Assembly (NCBI RefSeq): GCF_019343495.1
Contig: NZ_CP072549.1
Span: 930,001 to 994,000 of the forward strand
Reading direction: 5' to 3'
DNA: 64,000 nt
Origin: Acinetobacter lwoffii
GTDB lineage: Bacteria > Pseudomonadota > Gammaproteobacteria > Pseudomonadales > Moraxellaceae
The translations under genes and the position numbers were made by a program. The notes under the pieces are model-generated. The model was not told the DNA's origin and made no database searches. It saw nothing but the letters and a program-made list of their open reading frames with translations. Position 1 is the first letter of the stretch; every line of letters begins with the position of its first letter. Positions 1-8,189 of this stretch are shown piece after piece.

Positions 1-599
1 GGTCCATAATCTTGCCAGCGCTCTTTAGCGACATTATGAAAAACAAACGGCACTTCCAGTTCACTCAAAACGGCGCGTACAATTCGGGTATAAGGACTGG
101 CCTCAAAGCCCCATAATTCTAATAACAGTTCAGGTGTTGGCCGATCCTTAATCTTGGGATTCACCATTCCGCCGCGTAAACCATTGAGGACGGTTCCCGC
201 AATTGCAGCCACTGGAATTTTAGGATAGTGAGCATATTTCTTGGGAGTTTTGCCGGTTTTGCCATAATGCTTGAACAGATGATCGATAATATCCTGAGAC
301 TCATAGAGTCGATCACCGGTATTTTCATCAACTAAAAAAGGAAATTGCAGTTTTCCACCCAATTGCTGCACCTCAGGACGGAAATGAGTACCCCCTCGTG
401 GACATGGATAAACTTCATAATCCAGATTTAGCAAGGTCATGACTTCACGCACCCGACGACAAAATGGTGAACCCTCGTATTCATAGAGCTTCAAGGCTTT
501 TTCAGGCTGATTTGGAAACGGTGTACCCACCATCCCACGTCCACCTTCAGCGATTGAAGAGGCCAAAGCTTGTACAACTTTAATTTGATGACCCAACAT
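1..599 (-). CDS. GST N-terminal-domain protein, two thioredoxin folds (3' end outside window)
   Basis: Reading leftward from an ATG at 599, the frame stays open to the window edge, giving 199 residues with no stop, so the gene is cut by the window. Two glutaredoxin/GST-N-like segments are visible. The first is around residues 38-70 with SPFCRRVREVM, followed by a FPFLVDENTG and YESQDII stretch typical of the glutathione-binding fold. The second begins near residue 160 with the motif SPYTRIVRAVLSELEVPF. Proteins with this tandem arrangement are annotated as glutathione S-transferase N-terminal-domain proteins; their substrates are generally unknown. It lies downstream of rraA in the same direction, separated by a hairpin. 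The family call is fairly safe; no specific reaction is claimed. Confidence 0.8.
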   Translation of the reverse strand, partial: MLGHQIKVVQALASSIAEGGRGMVGTPFPNQPEKALKLYEYEGSPFCRRVREVMTLLNLDYEVYPCPRGGTHFRPEVQQLGGKLQFPFLVDENTGDRLYESQDIIDHLFKHYGKTGKTPKKYAHYPKIPVAAIAGTVLNGLRGGMVNPKIKDRPTPELLLELWGFEASPYTRIVRAVLSELEVPFVFHNVAKERWQDYG

Positions 600-628
600 A
601 CTATTTTCCTGTTTTTTGTTTTATTAAA

Positions 629-662
629 CTGAAAGACAGAAAGTAAACATCCTGTCTTTCAG
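629..662 (-). terminator. Hairpin between rraA and the GST-fold gene
   Basis: A perfect 11-bp inverted repeat (CTGAAAGACAG / CTGTCTTTCAG) around a 12-nt loop lies just past the rraA stop on the minus strand. The following stretch reads TTTAATAAAA, a weak U-tract, so termination may be partial. Confidence 0.55.
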
Positions 663-717
663 GGTACAGATGAGTTTTGTTGTTATTCTTGCATGCAGAA
701 ATGCGGATTTCAGCCGA

Positions 718-1227
718 TTAAGCCACTAATGCTGTTTTAGACACCACAATACCATTATTGTCTGCATAAACATACTCGCCTGCATTAAACGTGACACCAC
801 CAAAACAGAGAGAGATATCAACTTCACCCACACCCTTGCGGTTGCTCTTTTGCGGAATAGCCGCCAATGCATGCACACCAAGATCAAGTTCAGCAATCGC
901 ATCCACATCACGGACACAACCGTAAATAATGACGCCATTCCAGTGATTTTTTACCGCTGATTCGGCAATCAGGTCACCCATCAAGGCACAGCGCATGGAG
1001 GCACCACCATCCACCACCAGGACCTTGCCTGTTCCATCTGTGGCCAATAACTCTTTCACCCGTGAGTTATCTTCAAAACATTTTACTGTCACAATCTGAC
1101 CGCCAAAGGTTTTGCGCGCCCCATAACTCTTGAAAAATTTACCGTCCAGGCAAGGTGTCACTACCTGAAGCTCTAATTCTGGATGATCATCTAACAAGTC
1201 ACAGGTGACAAATGCTGCTGTAGACAC
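718..1227 (-). CDS. rraA: RraA family, regulator of RNase E activity
   Basis: A 169-residue protein of the usual RraA length. RraA proteins bind the C-terminal part of RNase E and dampen RNA decay; the fold is shared with aldolases of the HMG/CHA type and was formerly called MenG. Family marks are GDLIAESAVKNHWNG around residues 84-98 and GCVRDVDAI around 103-111, the conserved central region, plus a FGGVTFNAGEYVYADNNGIVV C-terminal core. The start is an ATG at 1227, about 12 nt downstream of the stop of the oxidoreductase gene, so the two are probably co-transcribed. Whether it inhibits RNase E or has metal-dependent lyase activity cannot be told from sequence. Confidence 0.9.
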   Translation of the reverse strand: MSTAAFVTCDLLDDHPELELQVVTPCLDGKFFKSYGARKTFGGQIVTVKCFEDNSRVKELLATDGTGKVLVVDGGASMRCALMGDLIAESAVKNHWNGVIIYGCVRDVDAIAELDLGVHALAAIPQKSNRKGVGEVDISLCFGGVTFNAGEYVYADNNGIVVSKTALVA

Positions 1228-1239
1228 GGTGTTTTCCCC

Positions 1240-1905
1240 TCATTTCATTTTTTGTATGCGTAAATTATCATAAATTTCAAATTTTACCGTCTGAGTCAGC
1301 GCGGCCTCGACCATAGTATGAGCCACCTGATCGGCTGTCACTGGCTTATAGGCAAAACTATCTGGAATAAAACGCGATACTTTGTGGTAAACTTGCTGCG
1401 CGATATCTTCCAAAAAACGCTGCTCCGGACGTTCACCAATGAGCAATGAAGGTCGGATCAGGCTGATTCTGTCCAGAGTCAATGTTTGTACATATTCCTC
1501 CAGTTCACCTTTAACCCGATTATAGTAAAAATGTGATTGGGAATCGGCACCCATTGCGCTTAGCAAAAGATAATGGACTGAGGTTTGCTGTAATAGCTCT
1601 GCAAAGTGAGCATTTATGGTATAGTCAATACTATAAAATGCCTGTTTGGATCCGGCTTTTTTCATGGTGCTGCCCAGGCAGCTAAAACCATGGCTATGCT
1701 TGCTGACATCCTGATCATTCAACATCAGGAAATCTTCCAGTACCAGTTGTTGAACTTTATCCAAAGCATCCAGATCATTTTGATGTTTTCTGACCACTGC
1801 AGTAATCTGCTGGCAAGTCGGCTCAGCTTGCAAACGTTTTATCAGTTGTTTTCCCACCAAGCCGGTGGCACCTATCACGATGGGATGAGTCAGTGATTTA
1901 GTCAT
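1240..1905 (-). CDS. NAD(P)-binding Rossmann oxidoreductase, HTATIP2/YraR-like
   Basis: 221 residues with an N-terminal dinucleotide-binding loop GATGLVG at residues 12-18 and a YNRVK motif (Y128, K132) matching the YxxxK catalytic pair of short-chain dehydrogenase relatives. SCLGST around 76-80 and LLLSAMGAD around 113-121 resemble the HTATIP2/TIP30-like atypical SDR group, which often lacks a known substrate. It sits directly upstream of rraA with a gap of about a dozen bases. No signal peptide; likely cytoplasmic. Function beyond an NAD(P)-linked fold is not assignable. Confidence 0.8.
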   Translation of the reverse strand: MTKSLTHPIVIGATGLVGKQLIKRLQAEPTCQQITAVVRKHQNDLDALDKVQQLVLEDFLMLNDQDVSKHSHGFSCLGSTMKKAGSKQAFYSIDYTINAHFAELLQQTSVHYLLLSAMGADSQSHFYYNRVKGELEEYVQTLTLDRISLIRPSLLIGERPEQRFLEDIAQQVYHKVSRFIPDSFAYKPVTADQVAHTMVEAALTQTVKFEIYDNLRIQKMK

Positions 1906-1994
1906 TTTTTATACGATCTCCTAGGTGGAATACTAATCTAACGTTTTCTTTAGAATTTTTCTGCATCTAAAATGTTGTCAAAGCATGTCAAGAC

Positions 1995-2023
1995 TTGACT
2001 TCGGTGCTTAGTTTAATCAAAAT
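1995..2023 (+). promoter_or_regulatory. Candidate sigma-70 promoter of rpsT
   Basis: TTGACT at 1995-2000, a 17-nt spacer and CAAAAT at 2018-2023 form a reasonable -35/-10 pair about 100 nt upstream of rpsT. The -35 is close to consensus; the -10 matches at four of six positions. Read by eye only. Confidence 0.45.
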
Positions 2024-2119
2024 ATGGCACTTGTTTACGGGCTGGTGATAATTCCTCTGATGTTGGTTTTCAGTTGAGTTTCAGCCCGCCCAGACCAATC
2101 TATTTCAAGGAGTGCACGA

Positions 2120-2389
2120 GTGGCAAACTCTGCTCAAGCTAAAAAACGTGCTCGTCAAAACGTTAAAGCACGCAAACACAACGCAAGCTTGCGTTCTATG
2201 GTTCGTACCTATCTTAAACGTACATTAGCTGCTATCAGCACTAATGACTATGCTGTTGCTACTGAAGCGTACAAATCGCTTGTTCCAGTAATCGACCGTA
2301 TGGCTGACAAAGGCATCATCCATAAAAACAAAGCAGCTCGTCATAAGAGCCGCTTGAACGCGCAAGTTAAAGCACTAGCTTCTAACTAA
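2120..2389 (+). CDS. rpsT: 30S ribosomal protein S20
   Basis: An 89-residue, strongly basic protein with the S20 signature ([12 protein letters not shown] at the N terminus, [13 protein letters not shown] near the C terminus). S20 binds 16S rRNA early in 30S assembly. The start is a GTG at 2120 preceded by AAGGAG at 2107-2112; rpsT commonly uses a non-ATG start, which in E. coli is tied to autogenous translational control. It is monocistronic here, with its own promoter region and a strong terminator. Confidence 0.97.
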   Translation: MANSAQAKKRARQNVKARKHNASLRSMVRTYLKRTLAAISTNDYAVATEAYKSLVPVIDRMADKGIIHKNKAARHKSRLNAQVKALASN

Positions 2390-2400
2390 TCGCAAATAAA

Positions 2401-2426
2401 AAAAGCCCTTTTTAGGGCTTTTTTTG
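2401..2426 (+). terminator. Rho-independent terminator of rpsT
   Basis: AAAAGCCCT / AGGGCTTTT stem with a TTTT loop, directly followed by TTTT, 12 nt after the rpsT stop. Confidence 0.9.
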
Positions 2427-2525
2427 TGTCTGAAATTTAAAGAAATCAGAAAAACAATCCGTTTAGACGCCCCTCATCTAGCCGATATGATGAGATAAAA
2501 ACTGAGTCGCACCTCCCTTTTTAGA

Positions 2526-2651
2526 TTATTGATCTTTATCCATAGAAGATGGCGAAGTGGTTTTATCCTGTTTGGTATTGTCAGTGTCCCGTTTTTGGCA
2601 TGCGGTTAAACCCAGAATCGCGATCAGGCTAAGAATTGTGATAATTTTCAT
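2526..2651 (-). CDS. Small lipoprotein, 41 residues
   Basis: An ATG at 2651 opens a 41-residue frame: Lys-2 then a hydrophobic run, ending in the lipobox LTAC with the cysteine at residue 18, followed by a short hydrophilic tail rich in Asp, Lys, Thr and Ser. GGAAAAACC precedes the ATG as a possible ribosome site. Predicted product is a membrane-anchored lipoprotein with about 24 residues after processing. No family is recognised. Small entericidin-like or LptM-like lipoproteins have this layout, but identity to either is not claimed. Confidence 0.7.
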   Translation of the reverse strand: MKIITILSLIAILGLTACQKRDTDNTKQDKTTSPSSMDKDQ

Positions 2652-2840
2652 GGTTTTTCCTCAAGATGAATAATTTTATATTTATTAAGCATAGATAATT
2701 TTTATACTTACATTATTGAATTTTCGCCCTATAAATGTAAAAGATGCAGTTCAAAATTTATTTTTATCGTTTTAGCCTGAACTTTATTGAATGATCAATA
2801 TGAAACGCCACCTCCTCTTTATGAAATTTCTGGTCATAAA

Positions 2841-2875
2841 TAAAAAAACTCAACTGCTGCGAACAATTGAGTTTT
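2841..2875 (-). terminator. Terminator of the histidine phosphatase gene
   Basis: AAAACTCAA / TTGAGTTTT 9-bp stem (2845-2853 with 2867-2875). On the minus strand it is followed by a T-rich run (TTTTTTTATTT including stem bases), just after the stop at 2893. Confidence 0.75.
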
Positions 2876-2892
2876 GAATAGATCAATTTGAT

Positions 2893-3633
2893 CTAAGGAA
2901 GTTGGGAACGTTTAAAATCGGCAATATCCAGTTCATGTACCTGACCGCGCCAGATCCATTTCAGTTTGGACTCCAAAAACACATCACCTTCAAACCAGAC
3001 AAACAGACCTTCCATCATTTTTGGCCAGTCTTCTCGACTGACGTCCTGACGCCCAGACATCACTGCAATCATGGCTGCGAGAATAGTATCGTGGCTGACA
3101 GCCAAACTCAGCCCATATTTATTTTGCGGATGGGTGTTGTAAATCAGTTCCAGTACATCCACCACGCCATGAATCGGCTGTTTCATCCCCGGCAAGGCAT
3201 TATTGACAAAACTGTTAATGAAACCGAGCGCACCCTGCTTGGCGAAATAAGGTCCAGCTTTTTGAATATCCAGTACAAAGCTACCAGGCTCCACCAGAAG
3301 TCCCTGTTCAATAATTTCAATACGATGGGTATTCTGCTCAGGGGTAACCGCATCTGCCCCTTCAATCATCAATGCAGCGGTATCAATACAACGCTGAATC
3401 GGACTCGAAATACAGTGATGAATCACGCGATCGGTTTGATCAGCCAGATAAGCCCCCCACTCTTGCGCCAGATCCCGCCCCTGATTGGTCAGTTGCAGAT
3501 CATAGCCTGCCAAACCTTGACCCGGAACCTCCTCACGAATCGAATGCCGTGTGAATAAGGTGACAGGCGTTTGTACATCAGGCAATAAATCAATTGCACT
3601 CAACATACTCGGTGGAAGCAGTTTCAGGGACAC
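2893..3633 (-). CDS. Histidine phosphatase superfamily protein
   Basis: 246 residues. The family's phosphate-accepting motif appears as TRHS with R29-H30, a SSPIQRC element at 77-82 provides the usual second arginine, and AVSHDT at 178-183 gives the second histidine followed by aspartate. These residues form the catalytic pocket of histidine phosphatases; HD after the second core histidine suggests the acid-phosphatase-like branch. No signal peptide is evident, so it appears cytoplasmic. Substrate unknown. It is followed by its own terminator and lies about 60 nt downstream of cysQ in the same direction. Confidence 0.82.
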   Translation of the reverse strand: MSLKLLPPSMLSAIDLLPDVQTPVTLFTRHSIREEVPGQGLAGYDLQLTNQGRDLAQEWGAYLADQTDRVIHHCISSPIQRCIDTAALMIEGADAVTPEQNTHRIEIIEQGLLVEPGSFVLDIQKAGPYFAKQGALGFINSFVNNALPGMKQPIHGVVDVLELIYNTHPQNKYGLSLAVSHDTILAAMIAVMSGRQDVSREDWPKMMEGLFVWFEGDVFLESKLKWIWRGQVHELDIADFKRSQLP

Positions 3634-3695
3634 GTTACAGCCAACTCTGGATTGGTAATAGGTTAAGCACCACTATAACACGCTCAGAATTTTGC

Positions 3696-4547
3696 TCAAT
3701 GCTCGGCCTGCATGTCAGACACTGCCTGCAATGCAATAATTTTCATATCATTATTTTTATAAGCAATGAATCCACCGTTCAGCAAGGTATCCCGATGATT
3801 ATAAATAAATGGACGACCTTCTAAATCAACCAGACCACCACCAATCCGTTCGAGCATACATTGACCAGCGCTGGTATCCCATTCCGAGGTCGGATGAAAA
3901 CGTGGATAGATGTCTACCTGATCTTCCAGCATCATGCAAAATTTATAAGCGCTGCCCGCTTTAAATTCGGTGTAGTCAGTGAGCTTAGCCAGACTTTGCA
4001 AATACTCGGTATATTTCGGTTTCTGCTGGCTACTTTGGCTCAATCCCACAGCAATCATTTTAGTAGTTTCAAGCATTTCATAAGCAAACCATGTCATCTT
4101 TTGGATATCATATTTATAAGGCAAGCCCTGCTCAGGACAGAAATAAATCAGTTGCTGCTCCGGAACCGCCAATATGGCAAAAGTGGTCAAACTGCCTCTG
4201 ACCAGACTCAAATTAATGGTAAATTCGGGGCGCTGGTGCAGAAATTCCTTGGTACCATCTAGCGGATCCAGTAACCAGAATTCTGACCATGAGCGGCGTT
4301 CATGTTCCTGTCCTTCTTCAGACAGTAAAGGCAAGCTGGAAATCTCTGCCAAAGCCTGGGTCAGATAAGTATTGACCCGAAAATCTGCCTGAGTCACCGG
4401 AGAATTATCATTTTTTTTGATGACATCAAAAGCCGCACCAGAACAATAACGCTGATATTCTTCTCGCAAAATTTCACAGGCTTGTGTCAAAATGGGCACA
4501 AACTGCAAAATCATTGGATCTTGTGGTGCTGCTGTTGCTTTAAACAT
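3696..4547 (-). CDS. cysQ: 3'(2'),5'-bisphosphate nucleotidase CysQ
   Basis: Inositol-monophosphatase-fold enzyme that hydrolyses 3'-phosphoadenosine 5'-phosphate to AMP, clearing the by-product of sulfate assimilation. Metal and active-site motifs are all present: LLSEEGQEH, WLLDPLDGTKEF (WxxDPxDGTxxF) and SEWDTSAGQCMLERIGG (WDxAxG class). The start at 4547 gives 283 residues and is preceded by AGG nine bases upstream. A longer version from 4610 would run antisense across the start of yrfG and adds a sequence with no family character, so it is disfavoured. It is divergent from yrfG with only 13 bp between start codons. Confidence 0.9.
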   Translation of the reverse strand: MFKATAAPQDPMILQFVPILTQACEILREEYQRYCSGAAFDVIKKNDNSPVTQADFRVNTYLTQALAEISSLPLLSEEGQEHERRSWSEFWLLDPLDGTKEFLHQRPEFTINLSLVRGSLTTFAILAVPEQQLIYFCPEQGLPYKYDIQKMTWFAYEMLETTKMIAVGLSQSSQQKPKYTEYLQSLAKLTDYTEFKAGSAYKFCMMLEDQVDIYPRFHPTSEWDTSAGQCMLERIGGGLVDLEGRPFIYNHRDTLLNGGFIAYKNNDMKIIALQAVSDMQAEH

Positions 4548-4560
4548 AGAAAACCTAAAT

Positions 4561-5247
4561 ATGTCAAAATGCTCTGAAAAACCTACCATAATTTTCGATA
4601 TGGATGGCACTTTACTTGATCTTGCCTACGACGATTTCATCTGGAACGAGTTATTGCCTGTGCGTTATGCTGCCACACATGGCTGTAGCCTGGAACACAG
4701 CCAGGCGACACTCTATGCATTCTATCAGGAACATAATCATACCTTAAACTGGTACTCTTCACGCTTCTGGACGGCTAAAGTCGAAGTCGATGTTCTGGCG
4801 ATGCAAATTGAACATAAAGATAAAGTGGCCTTACGCCCTCATTGTCTCGAATTGCTCGATTATCTTAAAAATAATGGCTATCCAATCTGGCTGGCCACCA
4901 ATGCTGACTGTGCGGGTCTAGCATTTAAACTGGATCATTTGAATTTAAGAGATTATTTCGATGTAATTGTCAGTTCAGAAACGATCGGACATGCCAAAGA
5001 ATTTATCGAGTTCTGGCAAGGCCTGAATGAACTGCATCCATTTGATCCTGCACATGCTTATTTTATTGATGATACTGAAAAAGTCCTGAATGGGGCTCAA
5101 GCCTATGGCATTCAGAACCTGTTCAGCATCCAGCAACCCTCTTCAGCCAAAGTAGCACGCCAGACTTGTAATTACCCGATGCTGCACCAATTAACAGATT
5201 TAATCACTCATTTAAATCAGGCTGAGGTAGAAAAAAAATATGCGTAA
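4561..5247 (+). CDS. yrfG: GMP/IMP nucleotidase YrfG, HAD family
   Basis: 228 residues, close to E. coli YrfG. HAD motif I is DMDGTLLD at residues 13-20 (nucleophile D13, acid D15), motif II lies in WLATNAD around residue 116, and motif III/IV in YFIDDTEKV, with aspartates that bind Mg2+. The family dephosphorylates purine 5'-mononucleotides. An upstream in-frame start at 4492 exists but the peptide it adds is antisense to cysQ; the ATG at 4561 opens immediately into the HAD fold and is preferred. Overlaps hslR by 8 nt, the yrfG-hslR order also known from Enterobacteria, implying co-translation. Confidence 0.88.
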   Translation: MSKCSEKPTIIFDMDGTLLDLAYDDFIWNELLPVRYAATHGCSLEHSQATLYAFYQEHNHTLNWYSSRFWTAKVEVDVLAMQIEHKDKVALRPHCLELLDYLKNNGYPIWLATNADCAGLAFKLDHLNLRDYFDVIVSSETIGHAKEFIEFWQGLNELHPFDPAHAYFIDDTEKVLNGAQAYGIQNLFSIQQPSSAKVARQTCNYPMLHQLTDLITHLNQAEVEKKYA

Positions 5248-5680
5248 ATCGTCTTTACCCGAAGATGCGGTAGGCATGCGTATAGACAAATGGCTGTGGG
5301 CAGCACGGTTTTTTAAAACCCGCTCGATTGCCAAACATGCGATTGAAGGTGGCAAAGTCCATCACAATGGTGAACGTGTCAAGGTATCGCGCGAAGTCCG
5401 TGTTGGTATGGAACTGACGATTCAGCAAGGCATCGACAAAAAAACCGTGCTGGTTAAGGAACTTTCTGATGTTCGTGGCCCTGCACCCGTGGCACAAAAA
5501 CTGTATGAAGAAACCGAAGTCAGTATTGCGCGCCGGGAATTGATTACGTCACAAAGAAAGTTGCATAATCTAGCTCGTCCCGACCATCGTCCAAGCAAGA
5601 AAGATCGTCGTGATATCAGTAGATTTAAAAATGAAAATAGTCAGAGTTTCGATCAGTCATGGTCCTATAATGACGATTAA
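5240..5680 (+). CDS. hslR: Heat-shock protein 15, ribosome-associated (HslR)
   Basis: 146 residues. The S4 RNA-binding domain occupies roughly residues 12-75 (MRIDKWLWAARFFKTRS, then GGKVHHNGERVK), followed by a basic, charged C-terminal tail typical of Hsp15. HslR binds 50S subunits that still carry a nascent chain and helps recycle them. The ATG at 5240 lies inside the last codons of yrfG (8-nt overlap). No hslO follows; recA does, behind a 145-bp gap. Confidence 0.92.
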   Translation: MRKSSLPEDAVGMRIDKWLWAARFFKTRSIAKHAIEGGKVHHNGERVKVSREVRVGMELTIQQGIDKKTVLVKELSDVRGPAPVAQKLYEETEVSIARRELITSQRKLHNLARPDHRPSKKDRRDISRFKNENSQSFDQSWSYNDD

Positions 5681-5825
5681 ATTTAAGCGTCAGAATATGT
5701 CGTACATGCGCTGACTTTTATAGAACACTAGGGAAAATTCTGTCACTATACACCTGTGGAACAAAGCTCTAATTTAAGACATCCACTTGAGTACTAACTT
5801 AGTGACATCGTATTGAGGTTGTAAG

Positions 5826-6869
5826 ATGGATGAGAATAAAAACAAGGCGCTCAACGCTGCCTTAAGCCAGATTGAAAAACAGTTTGGTAAAAATACAGTA
5901 ATGCGTCTTGGTGACAATACCGTTCAGGCAGTTGAAGCCGTGTCTACAGGTTCTTTAACGCTGGATATCGCGCTCGGTATTGGTGGTTTACCAAAAGGTC
6001 GTATCGTCGAGATCTATGGTCCTGAATCTTCAGGTAAAACCACAATGACATTGCAAGCAATTGCAGAGTGTCAGAAAGCAGGCGGTACGTGTGCATTTAT
6101 CGATGCGGAACACGCACTTGATCCTCAATATGCGCGCAAACTTGGCGTAGATATCGACAATCTGCTGGTATCGCAACCGGATCACGGTGAACAGGCACTT
6201 GAAATTGCAGACATGCTGGTACGTTCTGGCGCGATCGACATGATCGTTGTCGATTCTGTTGCTGCATTGACACCACGTGCCGAAATTGAAGGCGAAATGG
6301 GTGACTCGCATATGGGTCTGCAAGCCCGTTTGATGAGCCAGGCACTGCGTAAAATTACCGGTAATGCCAAACGCTCAAACTGTATGGTGATCTTCATTAA
6401 CCAGATTCGTATGAAGATTGGTGTCATGTTTGGTAGCCCTGAAACCACAACTGGTGGTAACGCACTGAAATTCTATGCCTCTGTTCGCTTGGACATCCGT
6501 CGTATCGGCCAAGTGAAAGAAGGCGACGAGATTGTTGGTTCTGAAACTAAAGTCAAAGTCGTGAAAAACAAAATGGCGCCTCCGTTTAAAGAAGCATTAT
6601 TCCAGATTCTTTATGGCAAAGGTGTTAACCATCTAGGTGAATTGATCGACCTTGCTGTACAGCAAGAAATCGTGCAGAAAGCTGGTGCGTGGTATTCTTA
6701 TCAAGGCGACAAAATTGGCCAAGGTAAGAACAACACCATCCGTTATCTGGAAGAGCATAAAGAAATGGCTCAGACGATTGAAAAGCTGATTCGCGACCAG
6801 CTGCTTACCAAAGCAGTGGTTGTTGAAGAAGACGATAGCAAGGAAGAACCTGACTTTTTAGATGTGTGA
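5826..6869 (+). CDS. recA: Recombinase RecA
   Basis: 347 residues. Walker A GPESSGKT at 65-72, the MAW motif region, Walker B around [11 protein letters not shown]1/L2 DNA-binding loops and the acidic C-terminal tail ([11 protein letters not shown]) are all recognisable. RecA forms the filament for homologous recombination and the SOS response. Start ATG at 5826 follows GAGGTTGTAAG. No E. coli-like LexA box (CTG-N10-CAG) was seen upstream; Acinetobacter is known to lack a canonical LexA and to use UmuDAb and other control. recX follows after a terminator-like hairpin, as in many proteobacteria. Confidence 0.99.
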   Translation: MDENKNKALNAALSQIEKQFGKNTVMRLGDNTVQAVEAVSTGSLTLDIALGIGGLPKGRIVEIYGPESSGKTTMTLQAIAECQKAGGTCAFIDAEHALDPQYARKLGVDIDNLLVSQPDHGEQALEIADMLVRSGAIDMIVVDSVAALTPRAEIEGEMGDSHMGLQARLMSQALRKITGNAKRSNCMVIFINQIRMKIGVMFGSPETTTGGNALKFYASVRLDIRRIGQVKEGDEIVGSETKVKVVKNKMAPPFKEALFQILYGKGVNHLGELIDLAVQQEIVQKAGAWYSYQGDKIGQGKNNTIRYLEEHKEMAQTIEKLIRDQLLTKAVVVEEDDSKEEPDFLDV

Positions 6870-6905
6870 TCTTATTAGGTGCATCATCTTTAAACGTCAA
6901 TACAC

Positions 6906-6926
6906 AGCGCCCTCCGGGGCGTTTTG
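6906..6926 (+). terminator. recA/recX intercistronic hairpin
   Basis: CGCCC (6908-6912) pairs with GGGCG (6917-6921) around TCCG, which closes as a C(UNCG)G-type tetraloop, followed by TTTT GTTATTAT. It lies between recA and recX and probably lets only a fraction of recA transcripts reach recX, the arrangement known from E. coli. Confidence 0.75.
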
Positions 6927-6960
6927 TTATTATATAGGGAATGTAAAATCCGAGAGAATC

Positions 6961-7578
6961 ATGTCAGACGCGAAATTTAGCAAACTGCTCGATTATGAAA
7001 CTTTAAAACAGCAGTTCGGCGATGCTGAAGATCACACTCCACCTGCAGAAACAGCGCTGCAAGACACTCCTGAATTTGATCCCGAGGAACGCCTGTTTTC
7101 TTCATCGTCAGCCAAAGATGAAAAAAAACCAGGACTGACTGGCTCACGTTTACGTTCTTATGCTTTTGCGGTACTGACGCGCAAGGAATATTCCAAAGCT
7201 GAACTAATAGAGAAACTCGCCCTCTATGCAGAGCATCGTGATGAAGTCATTACCTTAGTGGAAGAACTGTCCTGTGAGAACTATCAAAGTGATCAGCGCG
7301 TGGCGGAAACCATGTTGTCGAGTCAAAAGCGTAAAGGTAAAGGTCCCAATCAAATTAAAATGAAACTCAAGAGCAAAAAGATTGATACTGCTCTGATTTC
7401 AGAAGAACTCAAAGAAACCGACTGGGTTCAACAAGCCTATGAACTAAAAGTCAAAAAATATGGGACTGAGGTCAGTGAAGACCTGAAGCTCAAAGCCAAA
7501 CAGATCCGTTTTTTAATGTATCGTGGTTTTGAAATGGATGCGATTATCAAGGCGATTAACCGTAAAGCAGAAGACTAA
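6961..7578 (+). CDS. recX: RecA regulatory protein RecX
   Basis: 205 residues. A charged N-terminal extension of about 55 residues is followed by the RecX three-helix repeats (LRSYAFAVLTRKEYSKAEL, then CENYQSDQRVAETMLSSQ, then IRFLMYRGFEMDAI). RecX caps and limits RecA filament growth. An upstream in-frame start at 6862 would overlap recA and translate the hairpin region, so the ATG at 6961 is chosen. The N-terminal extension is longer than in E. coli RecX, consistent with other Acinetobacter proteins. Confidence 0.9.
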   Translation: MSDAKFSKLLDYETLKQQFGDAEDHTPPAETALQDTPEFDPEERLFSSSSAKDEKKPGLTGSRLRSYAFAVLTRKEYSKAELIEKLALYAEHRDEVITLVEELSCENYQSDQRVAETMLSSQKRKGKGPNQIKMKLKSKKIDTALISEELKETDWVQQAYELKVKKYGTEVSEDLKLKAKQIRFLMYRGFEMDAIIKAINRKAED

Positions 7579-7790
7579 GTCTTATATTCTTTGAAAGCCT
7601 TAATACACGTATAAACATATTGGATATTTAATTCAATATTAGCTGCAAAATAAAATAAAGCACGGCAAAAGATAATGATGATTTAATCATTAAAATAATA
7701 AGATAGCGCTATTTGACGACATTGAAAAAGGAATAATATTTGAGAATAGAAAACTGCGAATTTGCATTGTTATTATAATAATAAGAATAT

Positions 7791-7904
<114 letters not shown>

Positions 7905-7916
7905 TTACAAAAACAG

Positions 7917-7944
7917 AGTATAGAGATTTTTAATCAAGTTGCAA
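7917..7944 (-). promoter_or_regulatory. Promoter of the SRP RNA gene
   Basis: Reading leftward: TTGCAA (7944-7939), a 16-nt spacer and TATACT (7922-7917), placing the transcription start near the first base of the SRP RNA helix at about 7904-7910. Confidence 0.7.
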
Positions 7945-8189
7945 GCCTTGTTTCCTAAAATCATCCTTCAAGCTATCCGTTTGATTATTTTAAAAACAAT
8001 ATTGATATTTCTGCTGATTTTTAAGGGATCTTCACAATCAATCCATCAACACTCAGATTCACATGATCTTTGTAAAACCTTGTTGCATTTTCTAAAAATG
8101 CCGTTTTTAATGTGTGCAATGTATATGAATGATCTACTTTGAAAAGATGAGCAGCGGATCCGCATCTCACAAAGAATTATGGAAATTTT

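Noticed and set aside
5681..5825. LexA box upstream of recA
   Set aside because: No CTG-N10-CAG site was found, in line with the known absence of canonical LexA control in Acinetobacter.
6862..6960. Longer recX start overlapping recA
   Set aside because: It would translate through the recA/recX terminator hairpin. The ATG at 6961 starts a normal RecX.
7939..8142. 67-residue open frame upstream of cpoB
   Set aside because: It begins inside the SRP RNA promoter, is hydrophobic and AT-rich by composition, and has no ribosome site or family character.
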